Assembly: GCA_001661245.1 (NCBI GenBank)
Contig: KV454011.1
Location: 2,404,572-2,468,571, forward strand
Reading direction: 5' to 3'
DNA length: 64,000 bases
Source: Pachysolen tannophilus NRRL Y-2460
Lineage: Eukaryota > Ascomycota > Pichiomycetes > Alaninales > Pachysolenaceae
In this document: in pieces, positions 40,954 to 50,443 of the stretch
Position numbering within the stretch: position 1 is the first letter of the stretch
How the letters are laid out: each line of letters begins with the position of its first letter
The notes under the pieces: model-generated
The model's input: the letters and a program-made list of their open reading frames with translations, nothing else
Database searches by the model: none
Told to the model about the DNA's origin: nothing
Made by a program: the position numbers and the translations under genes

Positions 40954-41780
40954 TTTCCTGCAATATTTGTTCACCTAAAGACTAGCTTTCTCTTAACTTC
41001 AAACCTCACCGGAACTAGCCCAACAACAGTTAGAAACAAATATCGAAATTAAACAGCCAAAAAAGATAAATCTAGAAAAGGCAAGAAAAATAATATATAT
41101 ATATATTTTATATGCTTAAAACATATTTGATCAAAAGTGTGGCCTACTTTGCCAGAGGTAGTCATGGGCCGCTATGGAAAAGGCTGCAGGAAAATGCGCT
41201 CAAAAAAACACTTAGTGCGCTCGCTTATTGCGCACACTTCAGACTTAACTGCGGATGGGACACATTAGATATTGAATCTGCGTAGCAGTTGAAGAGACTT
41301 CTTCATTGATGATGGATGATTTATAATGCCAGTGTCGAGTTATCAATAGCAATTGTAGTTTCAGGGGTTAGAAATAGAGACAATCGGTTTCAATTTTTTT
41401 AATTTTTTTTTTTTTTTTTTTTTTAAGGTTCAATTTATAATTTTAGTTTTAATCATGATGAACCTTTAAAAAATACAAGTAATGTGATTATTATATTACT
41501 ATTTCCTGAATAAAAATTTAGACAAAAATGTCAAATTTTTCATTTGCATACTCAGGATAGTTTCCATTTTTTAAAACCATTTGATTTAAGTGTTTACAAC
41601 ATTAATAGCTTTTACTAGTTGCTTATCTTTTAGAAAAGAAAAATTCAGCTTCTACACGAGTGATACCAAAACTTGCAGGTTCCTGCAGATACTGTTTATA
41701 CAACAACAAAAAAAATTAAATTCAACACGATTGATAGATTGATAAATATATATATATATATATATATAAACTCTCGCTAC
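40954..41780. other. Intergenic with GC-rich island and hairpin
   Basis: 827 bp. Positions 41140-41300 are markedly less AT-rich, with repeated GCGC cores and a perfect 6-bp inverted repeat GTGCGC/GCGCAC around a 9-base loop at 41215-41235. A 23-T run is near 41404, and a TA run precedes TAG1. It probably contains the EamA-B promoter. Confidence 0.5.
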
Positions 41781-43595
41781 TTAGATATATCCATTTCCAC
41801 TCCCTCTTAACCTATTAATAATAAACTCATTTTCATATAACTCTTTAAACTTCATTAGTAAATCAAATATGCAATCAATTTCTATCTTGATATCATCAGC
41901 TCCCAATAAATAATCGTTGATCAATTTACTGAAAGATTCACCATTTGTAATAATGATTTGGTTTTGTTCCAAACTACAATTTAAATTTAAAATATGTTCA
42001 TCCTCAAACAAGGTATCTTCACATTTCAACCATTTATGAACATCAATATAACCAAATTTTTTCAACTTGTAAGATAAATTCCCCAAACCTTTTAATTTTT
42101 CAACATCAATGTTAAATTCAGTAATATTTGTCACAAATGAAGGAATATTAATGTTAAAAATCAAATCACCGCTAACTGTTGGTTTGTCAAACCCATTATC
42201 TACCGAAAAGGATAAATTTTCTAATGTGGTATTTTTCAAAAATTGGTAAGACAATGTCAGTTCTTGATCATTAATTATTTGTTTAAGAAACAAAGAAGTT
42301 AAACTCTTCAAATCAAACTCTAAATTCAATGATGCAAAAATGTTTTCATATAACCAAGTTGGTAATTCTTTTTCGTTTTCTGAAGAGCTTCTGAGATCCA
42401 ACATGATTGATTCATCTTTGTCATAAACAAGTTTCCGTATTATATTTGATAATGGTGAAAATTCATCTTCACTATCACATGATTCAAAGAAAACACTAGG
42501 TAAATTATTCAATAACGATTCCAAATTTATTGGTTCCTTACTGTTCAAAAATTTTGATAAATTTGAAGTTTTCAAAGTTGCTAGTTTGATTTCTGGAATT
42601 TCTAAAACTTCATCAATTTTTTTAGTACATGGACTGCGTAAATACAAATCCCAGTACAATATATCTGGAATCGATATATGATTCCTATATTTAGATAACA
42701 AATCATCGCCATCAGTTTCTTTATTCCTTTTGGAATCTAAAAAAGTTTTAACACTGACAATATTGTCTTCTTTCGAAATTTCAAAATTATTAAAATTAAA
42801 ATCTTTTGCATTTACAAAACCAATAAAATCATACAATTTAAAATTTCTAGTAAAATCTATTCTTATCTTCCCCATAGGTATATTTAATAATCCAAATTTA
42901 ATTTTCAAAGCAATATCACCATAAAGTTTTAAAATCTCATCCGGGTTTTTAATCATTTTCTTTACAATTTTAAAAATATTCTCTTGATTGGGTTTCACAT
43001 TAACAAATAATTGCAAGCTATTTCTAGAATTTTGATGAATTTTAACATCAAATGGATCTATTCTAATTTGACCTAATTCCAAATATTCATTAATGGATTC
43101 ATCAAATATTCTTAAATTAATATCGTCCAAATTCAATTTTAAAGTTTGAATCACATAACTAGACGATATCAATAATTTTCTATCCCAATCACTCAAATTT
43201 TCAGCATTATTATAATCTATACTGTTGTCTAAATAAACTATCAAGTTAATAGAGCCTTTATCTTGATCATCAATACCTTTATATTCGATATTTGTTATGT
43301 TTACCTCATTTGACTCCTGAATGGTATTACCTAAATTTGAATAAATTTTCAACCCCGTTATAATGAAAAAACCTACAATAGATGATAGCAATAATATAGA
43401 AATTAAAGCTAGCACCATCTTCAAATTATACCTTCCAAATCTATAAGGTCTATGATGACGATGTGTCCCTGGTTCCATTATCAAATTTTCATCATCTTGG
43501 TTCATTAGATTATCATCCTCGATTGGTACCGGCGGTAAATTCGTCAACAACGGAGTTGACTCACTCGTATCCTGCTTTATAGGATGCGACGACAT
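41781..43595 (-). CDS. Tag1-like vacuolar membrane protein
   Basis: 604 residues from the ATG at 43595; three codons upstream reach only a GTG. A cytosolic N-terminus carries an acidic dileucine sorting signal (E-S-T-P-L-L, residues 12-17) and a His/Arg patch. A single membrane segment follows (about 59-81, MVLALISILLLSSIVGFFII), then a large lumenal beta-rich domain of about 500 residues. Size, topology and the lumenal Ile/Asp/Asn-rich repeats resemble S. cerevisiae YLR173W (Tag1), which acts in terminating autophagy at the vacuole. The vacuolar location is inferred from the sorting signal; the Tag1 match is from memory and moderate. Confidence 0.62.
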   Translation of the reverse strand: MSSHPIKQDTSESTPLLTNLPPVPIEDDNLMNQDDENLIMEPGTHRHHRPYRFGRYNLKMVLALISILLLSSIVGFFIITGLKIYSNLGNTIQESNEVNITNIEYKGIDDQDKGSINLIVYLDNSIDYNNAENLSDWDRKLLISSSYVIQTLKLNLDDINLRIFDESINEYLELGQIRIDPFDVKIHQNSRNSLQLFVNVKPNQENIFKIVKKMIKNPDEILKLYGDIALKIKFGLLNIPMGKIRIDFTRNFKLYDFIGFVNAKDFNFNNFEISKEDNIVSVKTFLDSKRNKETDGDDLLSKYRNHISIPDILYWDLYLRSPCTKKIDEVLEIPEIKLATLKTSNLSKFLNSKEPINLESLLNNLPSVFFESCDSEDEFSPLSNIIRKLVYDKDESIMLDLRSSSENEKELPTWLYENIFASLNLEFDLKSLTSLFLKQIINDQELTLSYQFLKNTTLENLSFSVDNGFDKPTVSGDLIFNINIPSFVTNITEFNIDVEKLKGLGNLSYKLKKFGYIDVHKWLKCEDTLFEDEHILNLNCSLEQNQIIITNGESFSKLINDYLLGADDIKIEIDCIFDLLMKFKELYENEFIINRLRGSGNGYI

Positions 43596-44199
43596 CTTAA
43601 TCACTTATATCACAATTATTACAGATTTTACGACTGAATACAACTAAACCGTCTTTTGATGGATTGTAATAAATACAGGAGAAAGTCAGTCAGTCAGTCA
43701 TGCACAGAAAAAAGAAAATATAATGTCTTTTTGTAGAAAACACAAAGTAGTGTAGTTCAAACCCAATTTTACGAAAGAGGAAATTTTTGTGTTTCTGCAA
43801 AGAAACCATTTTTAAGGAACAATAAGAAGACAGGACTATACATGAGATGTTTCTGAATCTCTAGAAGAATCTTGGGTATTATAGGGTTCAGATAGAAACC
43901 TTTGCTTTTTGTTTAAAAGAGACGTAGGTTAGTTGCAATCTAGGAATTTTTTTTTTTCTTTTTGGTAGGGCTTCAGTTAACAAGATTGTAAGTAGTAGAG
44001 AGAAGGTGTGTGTAATCTTACAAGTCAGAGTGCCAAAGACGCATGTTTACAGAAATGAGATATTAAGTCAACCCCAAGGAAGAACGAACAAGTGGGAAAG
44101 AAGAAACATCTTTAAAGAAAAGAAGGTAACTACTAACATATTGAAAGTTAAAAAAAAAAANAAAAAAAAAACTACCCAAATCTCGCTGTGTTTAGGATC
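43596..44199. other. Intergenic with an ambiguous base
   Basis: 600 bp between TAG1-like and the right inverted arm. A GTCA tandem repeat lies at 43685-43700. A poly-A tract with a single N is at 44161, the only ambiguous base noticed in the window, marking unresolved homopolymer length. A 67-codon plus-strand frame runs through the N and is not credible as a gene. Confidence 0.6.
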
Positions 44200-44425
44200 C
44201 ATTATGTAGGTGGTGCAGGTTGTAGATCGAGACAGATCTATAGTTTCCTAGATCTTTGTATTAAGATATTATAATTGCATTTTTTTTAAAAGATTTGTAG
44301 CAGTTTCCTTCAATTTAAAGAGTACCAAATAGTGGGAATGAATGATATAAAAGAAAAGGTTAGTCCTCTCGTTTTTTTTTTAAAAAAATCAAGAACTTTT
44401 CTTTCTAAAATGGATCCAATGGATT
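44200..44425 (+). promoter_or_regulatory. Right inverted arm: promoter and first codons of the zinc-finger gene
   Basis: Matches the minus strand of 37527-37308, about 6.7 kb away in inverted orientation. It includes GATCTATAGTTTCCTAGATC, a GGGAATGAATGATATAAAAG element and the ATG at 44410. Because the ATG at 44338 is not in a conserved frame between copies, this stretch behaves as leader/promoter. Confidence 0.85.
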
Positions 44426-45360
44426 TATCTTTTGAAGATTTTATAGCGGGAAACTATATGAACACCAACAACGAAGACTTGTGCCAGTTCACAAGTGTCT
44501 TTGATGAAGAGAATCATGGATCTCAAGAGCATCACGAGTCTTGTAGATGTACTGAGTGTCTTGACAATAGTGATTTACTTCTAGATTTGGAAAGTAATTT
44601 CAATACTTTGCCAGATTCATCTTCTCCCAACACTCCTTTGACACCTCCAAGTTCAGAGGAAGATTCCTTAACAAATGAAGATTGGAAAACACTCAACGAG
44701 TTTATTCTGCAAGAGTTCCCAGAAGAAGCTAATTCTCAGGGTAAGGTTACCCCTGCTCAGACTGAAAACAGACTGGCAGATATGGAGAACGAAGCTGATT
44801 CTGAAAACTTCGATAAGTTACTAGAAGAATTAGAATTACACTTTGAGCAATCATCATCAGCTTCTGAAGATACTACACAAAATGGACTTTACGGGTTAGA
44901 GTACTATAGAAGACGTAATCATTTCAGGCTTAGTGACATGCCACGAGGTGAAGTTTATCAATACGAGATTTCTCCTAAAGCAAATAAATCACGCTACGAG
45001 CCTCAAATCTTGAGAAGAAAAGGCGCAAAGAGATCATCTACCGAAGGTTTATGTCCATACTGCGAACATATTAATTTTTTGAAGTTAAGCTCTTCAGCTT
45101 ACTTGCATCATTTAGGAATGAACCACGGCATTTTCTCCAATGGAGAAAAAGTCAAGGAACCAACATTTGAAGAAAGACAAGAACTTAGCAGTTGTGGGAA
45201 AATTAAAACAATAGCAGGTTTCAGGTGCCCATACGAAAACTGTAAAATCGGCCACATCAAGGTCCCACAATTCAAACCTATACCTAGCAAAAACAGATAC
45301 AAGAACTACCTTAGACATTGCAAGTTTTGCCATAATCAAGGTAAGAAATTTAAACATTAA
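44410..45360 (+). CDS. Rua1-C-type zinc-finger regulator, right (intact) copy
   Basis: 316 residues starting MDPMDLSFEDFIAGNYM at 44410. The frame extends to another ATG (44338) and a GTG, but those codons fall in leader sequence whose frame is not kept in the inverted partner. The acidic, Ser/Thr-Pro N-terminal region is followed by the Rua1 C-terminal-like domain: CPYC...HHLGMNHG...CPYENC...RHCKFCHN, a likely zinc-binding DNA contact module near the C-terminus. Fungal relatives are transcription regulators; the targets here are unknown. It has an intact promoter, unlike the left copy. Confidence 0.82.
   Translation: MDPMDLSFEDFIAGNYMNTNNEDLCQFTSVFDEENHGSQEHHESCRCTECLDNSDLLLDLESNFNTLPDSSSPNTPLTPPSSEEDSLTNEDWKTLNEFILQEFPEEANSQGKVTPAQTENRLADMENEADSENFDKLLEELELHFEQSSSASEDTTQNGLYGLEYYRRRNHFRLSDMPRGEVYQYEISPKANKSRYEPQILRRKGAKRSSTEGLCPYCEHINFLKLSSSAYLHHLGMNHGIFSNGEKVKEPTFEERQELSSCGKIKTIAGFRCPYENCKIGHIKVPQFKPIPSKNRYKNYLRHCKFCHNQGKKFKH
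44449..45320 (+). repeat. Direct repeat, right copy
   Basis: Partner of 36287-37176. Offset is 8162 bp before and 8144 bp after the 18-bp insertion. See the left copy for boundaries. Confidence 0.92.
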
Positions 45361-45488
45361 CAAATTATTATGGGGTTTTTTTTGGTTTTTTGTTAGTTTT
45401 TTAGTTTTTTTAGTTTTTAGTTTTCTTAGTTATATAGATAGATCTTACTGATAACAATATTAATATAATTTGAATTATACCACTGATA

Positions 45489-46154
45489 ATGTCCGAATCG
45501 ATTTATGACTTAGAGTCAGCAACAATTGACTCAATTAGAGATTGTAATATTGCAATTGAAGAACCTGAATATGTTACCAAGAAGATTAAACGTTCTACGC
45601 AGACGCAAGCTTTAATTGATAGCTTAAAGCTTATGGGTCATCCCGAAGGCGGTTTTTTCAAAGAAACCGATAGATCACCATTTACAATGGCTTCTCCATA
45701 TTTTAACAATCCAGAGATCAAGAGTGATAGCACAACGGCCAAGACACCAACGAGATCATATTCCACGTTAATATATTACTTGATAACTCCAGAAGCACCA
45801 TTAGGTAGATTACACCGGAATCATTCAAGAATCATACACATTTGGCAAGGGGGAAGAGGTCAATACGTCTTGATATACCCAAATGGTGAAATCAAGACAT
45901 TTAAAGTTGGTCCTAATATTGAAAAAGGTGAGGTTATGCAATGGGTAGTTCCAGGAGGAGTTTATAAAGCTAGTTTTCTTGTACCTGAAGATGAAGACAC
46001 AGGTGAATCCGAACACGACAAGTTATTGATCAGTGAGGTTGTTGTTCCAGGTTTTGAATTTGAAGACCATAGGTTCATGAAGGATCTAACCGAACTAGAG
46101 TCTTTGGTCGGTAAGGATAAGGCATCCAATTTAAAATGGTTATTAGGTAACTAA
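45489..46154 (+). CDS. Cupin DUF985 family protein
   Basis: 221 residues with a single cupin domain. GHPEGGFFKETDRSP (about 50-65) and STLIYYLITPEAPLGRLHRNHSRIIHIWQGGRGQYVLIYPNGEIK are the DUF985/Cupin_5 signature; the last third has VVPGGVYKASF and VVVPGFEFEDHRF. The S. cerevisiae relative is YML079W, a beta-barrel protein of unknown ligand. A hydrophilic 35-residue N-terminal extension precedes the domain. Start ATG is at 45489, 128 bp after the zinc-finger gene, which reads in the same direction. Function unknown. Confidence 0.88.
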   Translation: MSESIYDLESATIDSIRDCNIAIEEPEYVTKKIKRSTQTQALIDSLKLMGHPEGGFFKETDRSPFTMASPYFNNPEIKSDSTTAKTPTRSYSTLIYYLITPEAPLGRLHRNHSRIIHIWQGGRGQYVLIYPNGEIKTFKVGPNIEKGEVMQWVVPGGVYKASFLVPEDEDTGESEHDKLLISEVVVPGFEFEDHRFMKDLTELESLVGKDKASNLKWLLGN

Positions 46155-46220
46155 CTATTAGTTAACTAACAATTAGGTAAGATGGGTGGAGAAGAGGTGG
46201 AGGTAAGTTGAGAGGGTTGT

Positions 46221-46228
46221 AACCCTAA
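46221..46228 (+). promoter_or_regulatory. Tbf1-type box in the RPS11 promoter
   Basis: AACCCTAA, 290 bp upstream of the RPS11 ATG. Tbf1 binds ARCCCTAA and drives ribosomal-protein genes in C. albicans; use here is inferred. A T-rich tract (46361-46394) lies between it and the gene, as is common in ribosomal-protein promoters. Confidence 0.6.
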
Positions 46229-46363
46229 TTCAACAAACAAAATAACAAAATGCTAGTCACAATTATTAATTTATAGCACGCAACAGTAAATAGGAGCACT
46301 ATGATTTGGAACTTTCCTTTTTTGAATTTTGGGATTTGAGAACACGACAAATGATGAATAATT

Positions 46364-46394
<31 letters not shown>

Positions 46395-46511
46395 ACCTTT
46401 ATGGGTTTGGTTGGGTGAAAAATTTATTGTAACCAAGTTAAATATTAATAAAAAAGTTTTATATTTTTATTTTAAAGATAGCGTTAAAGAACAAATTCTA
46501 AACTATAGAAG

Positions 46512-47340
46512 ATGGCTACCGAATTAACTGTTCAATCAGAAAGAGCTTTCCAAAAGGTATGTTATAATCATGAGTACAGTAAGCAGTGGATGGATAGATA
46601 GATTGATACAGAAATATGAGATTATTCCCGAGATGTAATATGTATTAGTATTAGATGTCAAGAATATGTTTTAAATTAGTATTATAATATTGAAATTACA
46701 AGTATATTGGAGGCACCACAAGATAATATGAATGTGGAAAATAAATATTGAAATTTGAATCTAAGTATTGTTGTAATGGGAGAATTAAAATTTGAATTTT
46801 TCATTTATTTTACAAATTTATGAATTTTTTACTATCTATTCAAGGGAACTGTTAATTTGATCATAGAAGTTTATATACTAACTGAATTTTATTTTTATTT
46901 TTATTGATTTATAGCAACCACATATCTTTACCAACCCAAAGGCTAGAGCCAACAGACGTACCAAGAGATGGTTTAAGGATGTCGGTTTAGGTTTCAAGAC
47001 TCCAAAAGAGGCTATTGAAGGTCACTACATTGACAAGAAATGTCCATTTGCTGGTTTAGTTTCAATCAGAGGTAGAATCTTGACTGGTGTTGTTGTTTCA
47101 ACCAAGATGCACCGTACCATCATCATTAGAAGAGATTACTTGCACTATGTTCCTAAATATAACAGATACGAAAAGAGACACAAGAACTTGGCTGCTCACG
47201 TTTCCCCAGCATTCCGTGTTAACGAAGGTGACATTGTTACCGTTGGTCAATGTAGACCAATCTCAAAGACTGTTAGATTCAATGTTTTAAAAGTTGCTTC
47301 ATCCACAGGTAAATCAAACAAGAAATTCTCAAAATTCTAA
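46512..47340 (+). CDS. RPS11: 40S ribosomal protein uS17 (S11), two exons
   Basis: Ribosomal protein of the small subunit body, 156 residues. Exon 1 (46512-46556) codes [15 protein letters not shown]. The intron (46557-46914, 358 bases) begins GTATGT, has a perfect TACTAAC branch site at 46877-46883 and ends TTATAG. Exon 2 (46915-47340) continues [19 protein letters not shown] and carries [38 protein letters not shown] and [12 protein letters not shown], the uS17 core. No snoRNA boxes were found in the intron. Identity is certain; there may be a second gene copy elsewhere. Confidence 0.98.
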
Positions 47341-48034
47341 GAAAAATTACAAAAATCTATTCGGTTTTTCTCCCTCTCTTTTTCCCTCTTTCTTTCTCTC
47401 TCACACTCAAGAATGAGTAACAGTGAGTGAGTAAGTGAGAGTGGGAAAGTGAGTGAGTGTGTTTTAGTTTCAAGTTTTGTGTGATTTTATTATTTTTATT
47501 TGTTGATGACAAAATGGTGAAAAAATGAAAAAAAAAAGTTAAATAAGTAAGAATTATTAATACATATATATTAAAAAAGATCTACAATATTATAGTAGCT
47601 GAGATCCCAGAATCTCAACCTTTAAACCTTTTTAAGCTCAAACCAATGGCCAACTCTTATAAACTCTTGTACCCATAATACAATACAAATAAAAAAGACC
47701 AAAAACATAGTCGTGCACCATATTGCACAAATCCTGTTTCGGAAAATTGGATTTTCGAAAACGAAAAAAATTTTCACCTTCTTTTGAAAAATGTTAAGTA
47801 AGTTAATTTTGACCATATTGGCTTTCTTAAAAAGACATATATATTAACAGGGTAACTTTTCAAGATAAGATAAAGTTAATTTGTGATTTTTTTTCTATTG
47901 AATTTTTCAGATCATCTTTGTAGCTATAGTTGTTCGAGAAGTTTATTTGTTTTAAAAGTTATTTTGTAATTTTTTTGTAAAGTGTGGGTGAGAAAAAAGA
48001 GAAAAAAAATTTTGGTTTCTCATTTGAGGTAGAT
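47341..48034. other. Intergenic, RPS11 3' end and REB1 promoter
   Basis: 694 bp. CT-rich then GAGT-rich simple repeats (47365-47462) follow RPS11. GGGTAA (47850-47855), the core of a Reb1 site, lies about 180 bp upstream of the REB1 ATG, which could allow autoregulation; its flank is not the full consensus. No gene seen; the minus-strand 64-codon frame at 47622-47816 is not convincing. Confidence 0.5.
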
Positions 48035-50326
48035 ATGTCGGAGAATCATCAACAAGAAGAATTCGGTAATGAATTGGGAGGAGCAAGAGCTTTATTACAA
48101 TTGGGAAATAAGATTCAACCAAATGAAGTTGATGTTGAGGCAGCTGTGATGAAGTTGGTTGGTGGGATAGAAAGTGCAAGTAATGGTGTACATGGAGGGC
48201 ATACCGGTACCGGTGGCACTAATATTAGCAATGTTGGTAATAATATGATTAAATCCAATGGTAATAATAATAATAATAATAATAAGAAAAGAAGATTAGT
48301 TTTTTCAACAGATGAATTGTCGAATTTGAATGAGTTTCAACAATGGACTGGGTTTTTAGAAGAAGAGTTACATGCAAGTACTCAGAATCATGTTGATGAG
48401 GGAAATAACCATAATGATGATAATACTGTGAATACTGTTAATGATGATCATGATGGGCATAACCATGATGAGAATGGTCATCATGAACATGTTCACGATG
48501 AGCATGGTCAGGATGAAAATGTTCACGAGGATGAGGTTGATGAAGTAAGTCCTTTCTTGAATACTGAGATCTCACATACTCCTCCTTCGAAAAGACATAG
48601 AAGAGTAAATAATATTGGTACAAATCATGGACTGGAGAATGTCCATGATACTCATAACAACACCAATAATAACAATAAAAACATGTCGACTTTAAATGTT
48701 GATCCCGAGTTGGCACAACTAGATACGATAACTACAGATCATGAACAATTGGTTCAATCTGCAATGATGAATGCAAATGAGTTGGAAAATGAATTTGGTC
48801 CCTTTAGTGAACACGGAGTTAGTAATTATTTCAAAAATAATAATATCAACTCGACAACTACATCTAATACGAGTCCCAACCAACAGCAACTACAAGAGCA
48901 TACCACTCAAGCTGTGGTTGCTGCTGCTCAACAAGCTGCTCAACATATGGCAAATCAAGGTGGTGCTGGATTCAACAGTAGAAATAATGGTAAAATACCA
49001 AAATTAACTAAATTACAAGAAACTCAACAACTACATCAACTTCGACAACAACAACATCAACAACAGCAGCAGCAGCAACAACAACAACAAAAAAAGAAAA
49101 GAGGAAGAAAACCAACTAAAAATGAAACGGTTCTTAGCTCAAACGAAAATGTACAAATAGTTAGCGATGTTGTTACAAAAGCTCAGTCTTGGTTAACTGC
49201 TGAGCAAGGACCTTCTGATTCACCATCATCTGAAAAACTACATGGAAATCACGACGGAAAACATGAAGTTGGTAACATTGATGAGAAATCATCTGTGTCT
49301 TTGAAAACCGATAGAAAAGATGAAGCTAATAAGAAATCACGTCAATCAATAAGTCAATCTAGTTCTGTACAACAGGGAAAGACTTTTACTAAAGAAGAGT
49401 GTGACTCAATTGATACTTTCATATTGGCATATTGTGAAATTAACAATATGTCCAGAGAACAAATATGTCAAAGAATATGGTCAAATATGAGACAAAAGGA
49501 TGATTTTTGGGAATCTTTACAAAAAGTTTTACCAAGTAGATCAAGGGCCTCATTATATAAACATGTAAGAAGAACTTACCATATTTTTCAAGTTAGAGGT
49601 AAATGGACTCCTTATGAAGAACTGGAATTAGGTAAGTTAGCAGCGGAAAATCCTGGTAATTGGAAACTTATTGGTTCCATTATGGGAAGAATGCCCGAAG
49701 ATTGTAGAGACAGATTTAGAAATTATGTCAAGTGTGGCAAAAACAGATCTTCAAATAAATGGTCTGCTGAAGAAGAGAATTTATTACGTGATATTATAAA
49801 CGAGATGTTACATAATTTAGATAATGAAAATGAACCAGCTATTATCAACTGGACATTAGTAAGCGAAAAGATGAATGGAAGACGGTCGAGAATTCAGTGC
49901 CGTTACAAATGGAACAAGTTAAACAAAAGAACCCAAGAAGAACAAGATGATGGGGATGAAACTGAAAACGAGTCAAAAAATGATTATGGTAATAATAAGA
50001 AAGATAATAATAGTATTGCACATTCAATCCAGGATGTACAAGTAAGAAATCAAAATCTTGGAGATTCAGTAGAATCAATAGAAGTTAAACTCTGGCTATT
50101 ACAACAATTGAAGTCAATATACAATAACGAGCAAGATATTGCTTGGGATATAATATTCTCATTATTCCCATTTAGTTCAACTTCCTGGAAGATTAAAAAT
50201 GGAGATGACTTGAAAAAATACTTTGAATCTTTGAAATTAAAGTACCTCAATGATGCTTCAGATTGGAAAGATAAATCATTTGATGATAATTTAAATTTCT
50301 TGATCGAAAGAGTTAGCATCCAATAG
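48035..50326 (+). CDS. REB1: Myb-type general regulatory factor Reb1
   Basis: Nucleosome-positioning transcription factor and Pol I/II terminator protein. 763 residues from the ATG at 48035; the frame runs 17 codons further to a GTG only. The first half is Asn/His/Asp/Gln-rich (an HDxH block near 140-170 and poly-Gln near 345). The DNA-binding part has YHIFQVRGKWTPYEELELGK, GRMPEDCRDRFRNYVKCG (near 520-570) and SNKWSAEEENLLRDIINEM, then MNGRRSRIQCRYKWNKLNK. This reproduces the tandem Myb-like repeats of yeast Reb1 including the characteristic MPEDCRDR and SRIQCRYKWNKL. Confidence 0.93.
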   Translation: MSENHQQEEFGNELGGARALLQLGNKIQPNEVDVEAAVMKLVGGIESASNGVHGGHTGTGGTNISNVGNNMIKSNGNNNNNNNKKRRLVFSTDELSNLNEFQQWTGFLEEELHASTQNHVDEGNNHNDDNTVNTVNDDHDGHNHDENGHHEHVHDEHGQDENVHEDEVDEVSPFLNTEISHTPPSKRHRRVNNIGTNHGLENVHDTHNNTNNNNKNMSTLNVDPELAQLDTITTDHEQLVQSAMMNANELENEFGPFSEHGVSNYFKNNNINSTTTSNTSPNQQQLQEHTTQAVVAAAQQAAQHMANQGGAGFNSRNNGKIPKLTKLQETQQLHQLRQQQHQQQQQQQQQQQKKKRGRKPTKNETVLSSNENVQIVSDVVTKAQSWLTAEQGPSDSPSSEKLHGNHDGKHEVGNIDEKSSVSLKTDRKDEANKKSRQSISQSSSVQQGKTFTKEECDSIDTFILAYCEINNMSREQICQRIWSNMRQKDDFWESLQKVLPSRSRASLYKHVRRTYHIFQVRGKWTPYEELELGKLAAENPGNWKLIGSIMGRMPEDCRDRFRNYVKCGKNRSSNKWSAEEENLLRDIINEMLHNLDNENEPAIINWTLVSEKMNGRRSRIQCRYKWNKLNKRTQEEQDDGDETENESKNDYGNNKKDNNSIAHSIQDVQVRNQNLGDSVESIEVKLWLLQQLKSIYNNEQDIAWDIIFSLFPFSSTSWKIKNGDDLKKYFESLKLKYLNDASDWKDKSFDDNLNFLIERVSIQ

Positions 50327-50443
50327 ATTTTATTCTAATTTTTTTATTACTTGTTCTCAAAATATATAGTGTGAAAAAGAGATACTTTTTTATGTGTACT
50401 TTTAGTGTTAAAATAAAATGGTGGTTATATTGTAAATTAACTT

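Noticed and set aside
44006-44209. 67-codon ORF through the N
   Set aside because: Runs through a poly-A tract with an ambiguous base and into the promoter arm; not a gene.
44338-44409. Upstream in-frame ATG for the right zinc-finger gene
   Set aside because: The inverted partner keeps the sequence but not the reading frame here, so it looks like leader, not protein.
46557-46914. Intronic snoRNA in RPS11
   Set aside because: No paired C/D or H/ACA boxes found in the intron.
47622-47816. 64-codon minus-strand ORF between RPS11 and REB1
   Set aside because: Hydrophobic, short and without features; lies in promoter sequence of REB1.
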